This document shows positions 44,985 through 55,535 of a DNA stretch of 64,000 bases, piece by piece; the first letter of the stretch is position 1; each line of letters starts with the position of its first letter. This DNA comes from Ligula intestinalis. Lineage: Eukaryota; Platyhelminthes; Cestoda; Diphyllobothriidea; Diphyllobothriidae. A program made the translations under genes and the position numbers. Below the pieces are notes generated by a model. The model was not told the origin of the DNA, searched no databases, and saw only the letters and a list, made by a program, of their open reading frames with translations. The stretch covers positions 14,337,756 through 14,401,755 of the forward strand of contig JAYGXS010000006.1 of assembly GCA_036362985.1 (NCBI GenBank), in the 5' to 3' direction.

Positions 44985-45472
44985 AGAAGATTCGATCGCT
45001 AAGACAACACTTTTATTCGTCTGAGGTTTCGATATCCGCCGCGGATTCTTCATCAGAGATATGACCAGAAGCGAGTAAAAAATTCAGAGTAATTTGCAAT
45101 ATTTATAGGACAGAGTCATTACCACACACGTATGACAAATAACGACAATTAACGATAATTGCCCTCTTGAGTGTTGATTGCTTGATTACCGGCATGTGGG
45201 CCCTGACTTGCTGAACTTTGATTCCACGTGGTGGAATTGGACGTGATGATTGCTCGGCCATCTGGTTCACCGATGTTAGCGTAAGACGACGCGGCGGCCT
45301 GTGTCGCGTCATGTGTGGGCAGTAATGACTCTCCGCCCTATAAATACCGCAAATTCCTGTGAACCCATTTCTGTTACTGCTTTCTGATCATTGCTCTAAT
45401 GTAGAAACCTCGACGGGTGTCCAGAAGTCAGGCGAATAAAGGTGTTGTCGCAGCAATCGAATCTTCCTCCTA
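44985..45472. repeat. Inverted pair of PLE terminal regions
   Basis: 44985-45115 on the minus strand and 45340-45472 on the plus strand are diverged inverted copies: TATAAATA, then the hammerhead-like block, CAGGCGAATAAA-like words and CAATCGAATCTTCCTCC. The stretch between them (45115-45330, minus) matches the plus strand at about 15960-16150. The right arm has lost most of the hammerhead core. Confidence 0.6.
45020..45060 (-). ncRNA. Hammerhead-like motif with strong helix II
   Basis: On the minus strand CTGATGA (45056-45050) is followed by AGAATCCG, a CGG loop and CGGATATC. ATCCG and CGGAT pair perfectly over five bases. GAAAC (45030-45026) then CTC (45025-45023) end the motif; related copies read GAAACGTC. 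The core residues are intact. The helix-III pair C-G is lost here (C faces C), so cutting may be weak. Confidence 0.55.
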
Positions 45473-48400
45473 ACAGTATATAATTACCCTGGGAAAAGCA
45501 GTTTCAAAAAGTAGCAATCAAGTTTTTTTTCACGGAGACCACCTAAGTAAGAAGTGGAATATATACAATTAGCTTTCACTCCCAGAACCAGTGCATGTAA
45601 TCTGGCAGCAAAGCAGCTTCATTTACGGACAGACTCATGCGGTCATTCCTCGTTTATTTCCCGTCCGTTTTGAACAATATACTAACCAGATTCCAGAAAT
45701 ATCTGCGCTATCAAACGGGAATAACCTATTCAAAGTCCAAATTGTAGACATGACCGGCGGATGCATGCACTGTCGGTCGGAATCTGGAGTCAGTCGGAGA
45801 TATTGTTTCTCTTTTGATCCAATTGCGGGATGTCGATTGGATGCAAAGTCGTGGTGTTTTTTTTTCAGTTTAAGAGCCGTGGTTGGGTTGTTTTATCACT
45901 ATAAACAAACCTGGAACGATCATTTAAATTTTCTGTGTTCTATTTGGCAATATTTATTTGATATAATGTAAACTGTTTGAGTACCACCGCAAATACCTAA
46001 CGTAGCTTATTTATTGAATACATTCTCACCAATATAATAAAAGAGGGCCAACACTGAGAGTGTAAGAAATATCGTCTAGAGGTTATTTTTATGCAAGAGT
46101 CTCGAAGTGCTCACAAGACACATCATTAAATGCGTAGGAGCGGTTTCTGAATACACTGCTTTCCCCTAAGCCTTTTAATGGAAGGTGGTACAACTTGAAT
46201 ATCTATCGCATCTGACTGGTGCGGTGCATATGAGAGCCAATGCAATTTAATTTTTTACGCTAAGTCAGTGTCTCATGAGGAATAAGCTTGGGTTTTTATT
46301 TACTATATAAAATATACTTTCACCTTAGAGTGGCAGACTTGAGCTTGAGTAAGGACGCTTTCAACTGTGATTGCGATCTTCACATGGACGTCTGTAAACA
46401 CGCTTGGAAAATTTCTAGAGGATCATCGAGACCTTTAGGGTTTGCGCGTTTGAAGCGCGTTAACAAGAGGGTATTATACGAACACATTGCAATTCGACCC
46501 ATTTACACCAGCAGAACTAATAATAAATGCCCGTTAATACCGGCATTTTCTGGGCAAATCTCGCTAGGCAAGCGAGGTTTTAACCCTAGAAGATAAAATG
46601 CGAGAATTTATTCGATAAAAAATTGCTCAAGTATTTTTGTCCGGTATCGAGCATACATGCTTGCAAATTAAGTCATTAATAGACTGATGGACAAGTCCTA
46701 CATTAATTATCAGCTTAATGTAATGCGTAGCCTAATCTCTCTATAAGACCTCGCTGCTGACAAAACCATCCACCTTGTCTAAGGAAATGACAAGAGATAA
46801 TCTCTGTAAATATTTTTAGGTGTAAAAAACACCAGGGAAAGATACTTTGCATTCAGATCATTATCATCTCAAGAAACTATAATATATAAAAAGTAGCCAT
46901 TTTTTTAGTTCAATATGACAAAACAGATTATGAATTTTGGTTTTAAATATAAACCTCTGATGCATTCTGAAAAGGAGCATAATGAAAACAAACGGAAGTG
47001 ATAGAAAATCACATCAGCGTTGCTTTTATCCGTCAGTCTTAAACTGTAAAATACCAGCGGATAACCGATTATTTACCTTATTTTATATTTCTATTTAAGA
47101 GTCACCAGTAAGGAGAAAACGCAACCGGCCGAATAACAATCACTGATGGAATGCTGAAGCGTTCAATTCAAATTTTCAGAGACTCGACTATATCTGTGGT
47201 CGATTCCAAAGGATTATCTACCAAAGATAGAGTCAAAACTTTATAATAAACAGCACTACTGACATCATATTTACGGTTTCGTTTGCAATTCTTTCAAGGC
47301 CCCCGTGAGCTTTTATCTCTGCTAAATTATGAATACGACAATGCACACGTTTAATTTTGGCCAGATTAGAACGTGTTATATAACTCCTATATTTATTATC
47401 AATTTTTCTATTAAACTACTTTTTTAGACTCCTAGGTCTCAGTGGCACCTTAGAAACCGAAGGATTTATATGACATAATTACTACGTTGAGCGAAATTTT
47501 CAGACTTTTGCTTGAACAGGTGTGTAGTTCGATACCAACTAGTTCCTGAGATCATATGTGCTGCCTTCAGTTTTTCATTATTTCTGAATCTCAGGATATC
47601 CCTAACACTATGGCAAAAAAAGTTTTTTGCGCATGAAGTGGCGTTAAATAATGCGTATGGATCGCAGAACGGAATAAGACCGTTCCGGCCATCATTGGCG
47701 ACCGCATGGCGATAAACAACAGATAATCGAAAAGTGTTGCTGTCAAGAGCAGTACTAGAGTGCAAATGCCCTGGCAATGTGTCACTGTCAGCCTGACATA
47801 CCCCAATTACAGGGCAGGACACCTCCGAATTTTGAACCCGAATTGGCGTATTACTCGGTAAAATATGCAACCTGAGATATTAGATTACACAGAAGTGGAG
47901 TTCGCCTGTCTTTTGGGCTGTTAAACGTAACAAGGATCATTCCATTCTGCTTTGGGTCCTTATGGTTAGGGGGACACAGTTCTTGAAATATGTTATGATA
48001 AAGGACAGCTTTCATACTTGAAAATAGAATCGGGAACAAGGGATAAATGCAAAACGCCAGTCTCCGCCTTTGATATATGAAGCCTAATTGAGTGCGGACC
48101 TGGCTGAACAAACGAAACAAATACTCCGTGGCCCAGTTAACCTCATAAGAATTAGCGTATACCGTGTCAAATCCTACAGTTGCTGCGGTCCTTACTTACT
48201 TATTTATGCAAATAATTTCTTAAGACAGTGCTGCAGATACTTAAAAGCTTAGCCACAGAGGCTCCGTAGTGGCATTCTAGAATATACGTTGGTTTCTGTA
48301 GCTTTGGACTGAATTTTTCACAATGACAGCCCAAGTAAAATGAAAAAGATTGCATCAACTACTTCCACTACGATGTTTCTCACAAACACAAAGGCGACAA

Positions 48401-48539
48401 CAACGAAGTAATTGCGTGCTCTAATTGGCAGTTTTATTCGCTGTTCTGCGTCATGAAAACAAGGTTAACAAAATCTTCTACGTCAGACACTAAACACCAT
48501 TGAAGACTGTAATTAATAAATTAAATAGGGACAACTTAC

Positions 48540-48644
48540 CGCATTCGAACTATTTATATTAACGCCAGCCAGGTCAATTGCCTCCAGTACTTTTTGCAGA
48601 TTTCCCGCTCTAGCTGCACGGAGAATCGCCTGGCTTCCTTCGGT
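48540..48644 (-). CDS. ANK: Ankyrin, exon encoding ankyrin repeat 1
   Basis: This 105-nt phase-0 exon encodes 35 residues: TEGSQAILRAARAGNLQKVL followed by EAIDLAGVNINSSNA. The LRAARAGNL-KVLE block is the first repeat of canonical ankyrins. The minus-strand acceptor is TATAACCTAG before ACCGAA; the donor is GTAAGT, a strong site. There is no Met, so at least one more exon with the start codon lies upstream, at higher coordinates. I could not identify it before the window ends. Confidence 0.93.
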
Positions 48645-51600
48645 CTAGGTTATAAAAAGTCACAGAAAGTCGCTAAATGGAAAGGCTATAAAAATTACGT
48701 CAAAAACTATTGCTATACATAGGATTATTTCCGGTTTAAGAGAGTGCGTTTTAAAGCCTTAACGAAACTACTCAAGAAATAGTAAAATTTTACTAGTATT
48801 TTTGAAATAAAGAAAATAGTCCTCTGATACGTTAAGTTAAGAAATAACGACAGTCGTTGACGCATATTGAAAGTTAATTAAGCACAGGAAATAGGTCGTT
48901 GCATACAACTTGCTTCTAAAGCGAACTGAATACACTAGTTACCAGCAAAAATATTTCTGCCGTTTTAACTGCAGTATCATCAAAACAACTTTAGAAAAAA
49001 GTGAAACTCCTTCTGCATAGAATTTGGTGTTTCCATATGTGACAGCAAATTCAACGAGCTTGTAAACCACTGCAGCATAAAAAATTAAAAGAATGTGTTC
49101 AACCTATCCTGGAGACCGTTCATGTAATTGGTTGGATTTTTATGCCCTTATGCTCCTGCCCTTTATGGCCCTTCAAAATTTATCGAATGTGATTTCTTCA
49201 GACATTAAAGTTGAACAGATGTATAAGTTACACAGACGAAGCTTCAGAAGCCATACTGTCGAAAACCTAAATAAACTGATCAGATGGCAATCTTTAAAGA
49301 CTTCCGCGTAATTAACGCAAAAAGGAAAAAAATAACTTGCAGTCAACTAGTGCTTTTGAATAAACCCTTGATGGTATGGAAAGTTACGTACAGAATATGC
49401 GGATTTTGGGTGCACAAATAAAATTAAATAATCTACTGCATCACAAAGGACAAAATTTCCCTCTGCGTGGACCTAAAGGCTTGCGCAAGTCAAACTAGGT
49501 GATTGCGTACTCGGTAGCAGCACGACAAACGAGCATGTCAACAATCGCAGATGAAAAAATAGTGAATGAGCCAACGTTTTGGGATATTTTGAAAGCTAAC
49601 TGTAAGCAGGTAACCTAGATACTTATTTTCTAATCGGGAAATAGATACAATGGAGCGGAAAGTAGGCTATTCCGCTGCTAGTTCGCAGTGACATCAAAGA
49701 AGGTTTATGGGCATAAGAGGAAGATGATATGCACCACGGACTGCAACCTATATATATGGTTCGGGCATCTTTGCTTCTACTAAAAATTCAGGCAATATAT
49801 TGCGTGGTATAACTTTGACAGACTGTTCAAATTTCAAACAATTTCGCTCATCAGAATCTATTGCTCCCTCTTACATGTTCTTGGTAATTTTATAATTTCG
49901 TTGAACTCAGTCCGGAGATTAATGATGTGTAAAGGAAACTTGATCAGTGCGAAATTACGATAGTTCCGAGTAGCCTATCTAATTAGTGGGCTATTTGTAA
50001 TGATGATGATGAGCCCTTTGTCCGATATTGGGAATGTAGCCCGTGTTAGCATACTCGGTGTGTCCAAACAAATTTCAGTAAGCGTCAGTCTTAACACAGA
50101 CTAGCCTTGGGTAACATGAAAGGACGTTTTGTTGAATGGATTAAATTGCGGAGGTAAATTAAAGCTATCGCTGGTTCACGCAAGCAAGGCACCTGGTAGT
50201 GTTCATCGTTAAACCGTTAAAAGACTGCGTTGGATATGATTTTTACAAATATTTCCACCTTCATTTGGAAGAATTGTGGGTCCATATAGCTATCCAGGGC
50301 AAAAAAGCCGACCAAGTATCTTCAATTAGGAGACTTAGTTGCTTGGGTAAGACCAAATCTGTAAAACATATTAACCGCATAAATAAACATATACAACTTC
50401 TGAGTTAAGCTCGTCGGGCTACTACTAGCAGGACTTAGCACAAATATCCAAGGTCCGAAAATGGCAGCAGCTGTCCACAACCAACAATGCCGTCGTAGAA
50501 TACTCCGACACCACTCGGAAAGGGCCCCTGACAGTTAGGTCCGATTTAAGTTGAAAAAGGACTGTACAATGGCTTACTTTACCTCGAAGAGTGCGCGTTT
50601 AGCTTTTTCCTGGCCTGCATGAACACAATTTCGCAATAAATATTTTTCCAAGACCACGATCAAAACTAACCCCCACCCTAACAAGAAAAAGGTACTCGCT
50701 ATTGCCCCAGAAATTTCTGTAGTAGCTCAGCTACTCTTTAAAAACTCTCATAAACATATAGAATGCGTCACGTAAACTTAGATGAATGCGTACGAAGGTA
50801 GTTCGGAATAATTAGTGTTGAATTTGATTTCAGGGGAGACCACTAGGCTGGACATTGCAAGACGAGTTAAATACAATGACATATGTCGCCGAACATAATC
50901 CTCTAGAAAACCTTTAGCGCATGGGTACTGATAATGGTTTTGACATTTCAAAAGGTAGTAGTCTACTTCTGTTCATAAATACACATTATGGTCCAGACGT
51001 GCAATTTCAGCATTTCAACGTTACTAGTTAACTGAATGACTAAACAAGCGACCACCAGCGACAGTTGTGTTAATACCGTGAAAATTTACTACAGTAGGCA
51101 AGCAGCCTTTCGTCGAGCCTTCATGCAGGTCAGTATTTATTCTACCTCAACTTAATGTTCTTAAAATGGAAAAAGCAAACTACTCAACCGTAAATTCTCA
51201 TTAAAGTTAAAATTTCCAGATTGTTCATCCCTTAGAATGGAGGGAACTTCGACATAGCTGCCGAAAATAGAAAATGAAGGATTTTCCGACGCGAAAACAT
51301 TCAGACTCAAAGAGATATTGATTTTAGGATATTATGACGAGCGTTCGTTTCGGGAGGCATATCTAATGCAAAAGTGGTAAAGCTACTCATTAACCGGGAC
51401 AGTAACCACTGTATATTAAAAATTAAAAGCAGCTTAATGTATGCTTAACGTAAATATCACTAAAGATTTAGCAGCGTATTGATCAGTTGTGCTCAGAAAA
51501 GTCACTGTTTTCAGTATTAGCAGCAGTGGATACACCACCGCAAAGCTTGTAGGGCAATTGCCTTGAAATATTCACAGAAAGAAGCTGTTAAAAATCATAC

Positions 51601-52114
51601 TTTTCTAATTGGTAACAAGGCAATCCCAGATGTCTCTATCGTGATCAGAATATAATAACGCCTTAGTACGCTGTATCTTGCTCTCAAAAAGCTCTTTGCT
51701 CCAATTTAATTGCATCTCTATGTATTTTGGTCTATGGAATAAAAGACAGAGCGCTGTCTAAATTATTAAAATTTGCGGGTTCCAGGCTCACCTTAGAGTT
51801 TTTGACAGTAATTTTTGATTATTTTAATAATAACGCATACTTCTTGGCTAAGACGTCGAATGTCTAACGTCATGAATGACAGAAAGCACGATTTAGTTAC
51901 CTCTTTGTCCAAGGAATAATTATATGGCCGATTGCAATCTACTGACCCAGTGCAGTAGGGAAAATGGTGGACTAACGTTCATAGATCGGTTTTGCGACTC
52001 ACGCGTGCCTTTGCGTTTCCAGTCTCACACATAGAACGTCATCTTGGATCGTCTATGTCACATTTTTTCCAGATTAAACCTTCTGTTTCGGAATCGCACT
52101 ATCTTTTCTGAAGG
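48645..52114. other. No exon recognised upstream of ankyrin repeat 1
   Basis: This should contain ankyrin intron and possibly its first exon. AT-rich, with only chance frames. No promoter could be named. Confidence 0.4.
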
Positions 52115-52296
52115 TCCTAGGGCAGGGGTCGACAACCTTTTTAACTCAGAGAGCCAAGAAAGCAAATATTTGGAAATATATTTCAGAAACAGCCATATAG
52201 TATACTTCAAACGGAACTTCTATCAAATGTGAGTATAATAAGCCTCTGAATTTATTCTTTTTAATAATGTTCTTATAATACTCATTTTTAATGTGA

Positions 52297-54178
52297 CTTC
52301 TGGCGTTCCATGGATTCGCTGAAGGTTTTAGAGTCTGGCCGGTATTTGGTGATGTGAAGCTTCATGCAAGCGATGAGGCTTTCATCCACTAGACTTGATC
52401 TTATTGTGGACTCGATGTATCTAAGATGTGAGAATAACTGCTCAAATGCATATGTAGATCCAAACAGCTTGAATACAGCAATACTCACACGCTGCAGTGT
52501 GTGGTAGGTGACCGCAAGCGTGTTCCGATTTTCGATTATCAGCTAGTCTTCGGGTTGAACTTTTTCAATTTCTGTCAACATGAGCTTGCTTGCCAACTCC
52601 ACTTTATGTCGTGCGATCCTTTCCAAATCTTCATTGAGTAACTCAAACTCGAAATCTCTAATGGAGAGGCCAGGAATATAATGTAGATCAGCTGTGTTCA
52701 GCTAACACTCGGTTGGGTGGGTGATGAACTTAAAAAGACAAGTGTGCTGTCGAAATTCTCCAAAGCGTGCTTTGAACGACTGTAGGAGACTAGATGTGAA
52801 GCCAACTGGCTGCTGGAGATCAAAGTTTTGAGTAGACTCACTTACTGTATCTGCATGTTGGTATTGTCGTAGTTTTTCAAAATGCAGTCAACAATTTGTT
52901 TCAAGATCCATGATAAACCGTTCAAGCAATTGCAATTAAACGTTAAGTAAGTTTAGATATTCGGCCATATCCACGAGATAGTAAAACATGATGAGCCACT
53001 CAGTTTTGGCTAGCTCATGATGCTCAATGCCCTTCATTTCAAGGAACGTCCGGATTACGTTCAGGCAAGCTGCAAAACGGCTAAGCACCTTGCCTTTTGA
53101 CAACCAACGTAGCTTGCTATGCAAAATCAGACCATGATATTTATTTCCAACTTAATTGAGCAGTGTTTTAAACTTTCGATCATTCGAGGCTCGAGCAACA
53201 ATAAAGTAAATCACACGAATGACCAGCGACATTACTTCGCCAAGATGCCCGTCACATATCTGAGCACAAAGAGCTTCCTGGTGTAGAATGCAATGGAAAC
53301 GTTGGATGGGTCTTTTTTCATCTTCACAGAGAAGCGCCACAAATCCTTTGTTTTTCCGCACCATGCACGGAGCACCATCAGAACACACTGAGATAAGTTT
53401 ACCCAAATGTAGTTTTTCTCTGGAGCGAAATCCATGAAAGACTTGAATAAATCCTCACCTCTTGTGGACCTTATTATTGGCAGAACCGCAAGACTTTCTT
53501 CGTGCAGTGTATCACCAGCAGCATATCTTGCAATAACACTTAACTGCGCCAAATGGTTTGTGTCTGTTGACTCATTCAAAGTCAGGGAAAAGAACGGCGC
53601 AACATTTATGCATTTCACTTGCGTTTCCTCCACGTGGGTTGTCATCATGATGGTACGCACATGAACAGTTTTGGCCGACAAAGGCATGTCTTGGATCCGT
53701 TTAATAATCTTGTTTTTGTTCGAAACATCATCGAAAAGTTTATCGGCTACATCCAGCATGAAAGTTTTAGCAAATTCGCCATCTGTGAATAGTTTTTCGT
53801 TCCTGAATATTGCTAAAGATCCAGTAAAGCTCGCGGAGTTACAGTCAACTTGATGGGTCCTTACGCGGAGTTGCTTCAGGCTGGTTTGTATCTTGCTCAT
53901 TAGGTCTTGGCATGCTTTCTTTCGGCTATCTGCCGCAGGGTATGTTGATGCAAACGTATCTTGGCGCGTGTTGAAGTGGCGCTTTACATTTCTCTTTTAA
54001 TCGATGTAATCTTGTCATTGCGAATGAGGCTCATCGCATAATCTGTTCTCTGCACAAAGGCAAATTTTTCGGCCCATTCGTCCTGAAGTGTACAATACTC
54101 CTCATCTCCTTTTCGTTTCACCATACTCTTTGTTGCAGAGGTTAACTTTGGGCAAATGAGAGAGAGTGCAGCGTTCAA
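52297..54178 (-). pseudogene. hAT transposase (GTF2IRD2/ZBED5-like lineage), broken
   Basis: In order on the minus strand: KRKGDEEYCTLQDEWAEKFA with a degraded BED finger (the first Cys pair is lost), FTDGEFAKTFMLDVADKL, SLTLNESTDTNHLAQLSVIA (the DESTD site with N in place of D), then VCSDGAPCMVRKNKGFVALL and ILHQEALCAQI. LHSKLRWLSKGKVLSRF follows, and at the end GSTYAFEQLFSHLRYIESTI with RSSLVDESL, the hAT dimerisation domain. Frameshifts or stops lie near 53985, 53410, 53150, 52925, 52700 and 52540. The domain order is that of the hAT transposases from which GTF2IRD2 and ZBED5 derive. It cannot be made as one protein. Confidence 0.9.
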
Positions 54179-54199
54179 AGGTGTGCGAGCCGTATGATG

Positions 54200-55520
54200 A
54201 AAGAAAGCAGTCAGATGTTAAGATTGAGGTATTAGTCCACAAGGCAAGTGTTCGCGAATGAACTGTTTGCTTCTTCTGGGGGAAATAAACACGGGGCACT
54301 ATATGTAACAAAGCCAGCTAGCCTATGTGTGTAAGCTAGCCTCGTCTGCCAGTGTGAACTTGACCAAACTGAGGTCAAGTCTGCGGGCTGTCGTGCTTAA
54401 GTAGAGCGTCTGTTATTTAGCAAGCTTGTCGCTTGGGACGCAGAATAAGACAGAAGCAATTGCTGTCGGCAAGTCGGAAAGGGACCAGCTAGGTCAAACC
54501 TAGAGGTGCTAAAACTCCAGAGACCGGTCGAGATTAAATTGATTCTAATACGCGTCTCGGTGGTGGCACATCATCGGAGATGGACGGCTACAATGCGCGC
54601 CCTCCCCCCTTCGTTCTCCAAACCCCGCTGTCCCAAAGACATGTGTTATCACAAAAAACTGTTCCAGTGCTCTCTTACACTGACACCCGCGTCCCTCGAG
54701 GCTTCACCTTACAACTGCGTCTAAGAAACCGGTAACAGCTGCGCGAGCGTCCATTCCCTTCGGTTTTCTAGTGGCCCCGAGACCGCCGCCATTTCGACCG
54801 CAGTTTATTCAGTCACGCACACACACCTGAGCATACGCGCGCGTCCAAATACCTAAGGTCCATTTAAATACTCCACCCCTCGGCTGATGCAGCAAAGATC
54901 TCTGCAGGTGACATCCCTCGGGCAATTGCAAGACACAAATAACATAGCAACTGAACCTGCTACGCAATCCTACTGAATCAGCTGTCACCGCTGTCTCAAG
55001 CTCTCTCGGGTCTGGCTGGGCGCAATCAACACTAGCCCTGGCTACGCCAGTGGTCACAGCCACCTGGGACGGGAACCACAGCAGACGCGTCTTCGAACGC
55101 GATCCCACCTGCCCTCACAGCAGTCAAGGTCTGCTACACCAAACCTCCCTAGGATGGATCCATCTCCCCTCCTCTACATCTCTGTTTTCGACGACGGAGC
55201 AGTCCCTCCCCACCACGCTGCTCCGACTTCCCCTTCTCACCGTCGGGACTGGGGCCTAACCGGTGGGGCTCCATATCCAACGAGGGCTACTAGCCAGCCA
55301 GCTACCTGGGACAGCAATTGGGCGTTCTGAACACTCCTTCATGTGACTTGTGTCTTTTAACTTCCAACCTGGGATTTGGCCTGATGATTGTAGTGATCTG
55401 AGTACAACCCACTACCTAGAACTCTAAAAGTAACCAAATATCCTAAAGTCGGAAGTTTCTAAAATAGCCATAAGCGATCATCAAAAGAGCCATATATGAC
55501 TCGCGAGCCATGGGTTGCCG
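54200..55520. other. GC-rich noncoding part of the hAT element
   Basis: CpG and C-rich words are frequent (for example 54590-54620 and 54760-55300), unlike the AT-rich surroundings. Frames at 54506-54724, 54809-55108 and 55050-55259 have no recognised domain. It may be the element's own promoter and leader, or captured foreign sequence. Confidence 0.5.
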
Positions 55521-55535
55521 ACCCTAGTCCTGGGG

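Larger units (their letters stand above)
44682..48539 (-). other. Ankyrin intron of 3.86 kb
   Basis: It lies between the repeat 1 and repeat 2-3 exons. It contains the inverted PLE terminal pair at 44985-45472. Between about 45500 and 48500 nothing was recognised; frames at 45591-45971 and 47466-47870 have no known domain. Confidence 0.85.
52123..55527 (-). mobile_element. hAT transposon, full length with target duplication, inactive
   Basis: The ends are inverted: CAGGGGTCGACAACC from 52123 and, on the minus strand from 55527, CTAGGGTCGGCAACC. The 8-bp target duplication, as hAT elements make, is TCCTAGGG (52115-52122) and TCCTGGGG (55528-55535), one difference. The length is 3405 bp. The minus strand carries a broken transposase at 54178-52297. 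The 1.3 kb upstream of that frame (54200-55520) is noncoding as far as I can see and much richer in G and C than the region. Confidence 0.93.

Noticed and set aside
47466..48120. Minus-strand frames of 134 and 89 codons in an ankyrin intron
   Set aside because: No recognised domain; overlapping frames are open at the same place and the region is not richer in G and C like the true exons.
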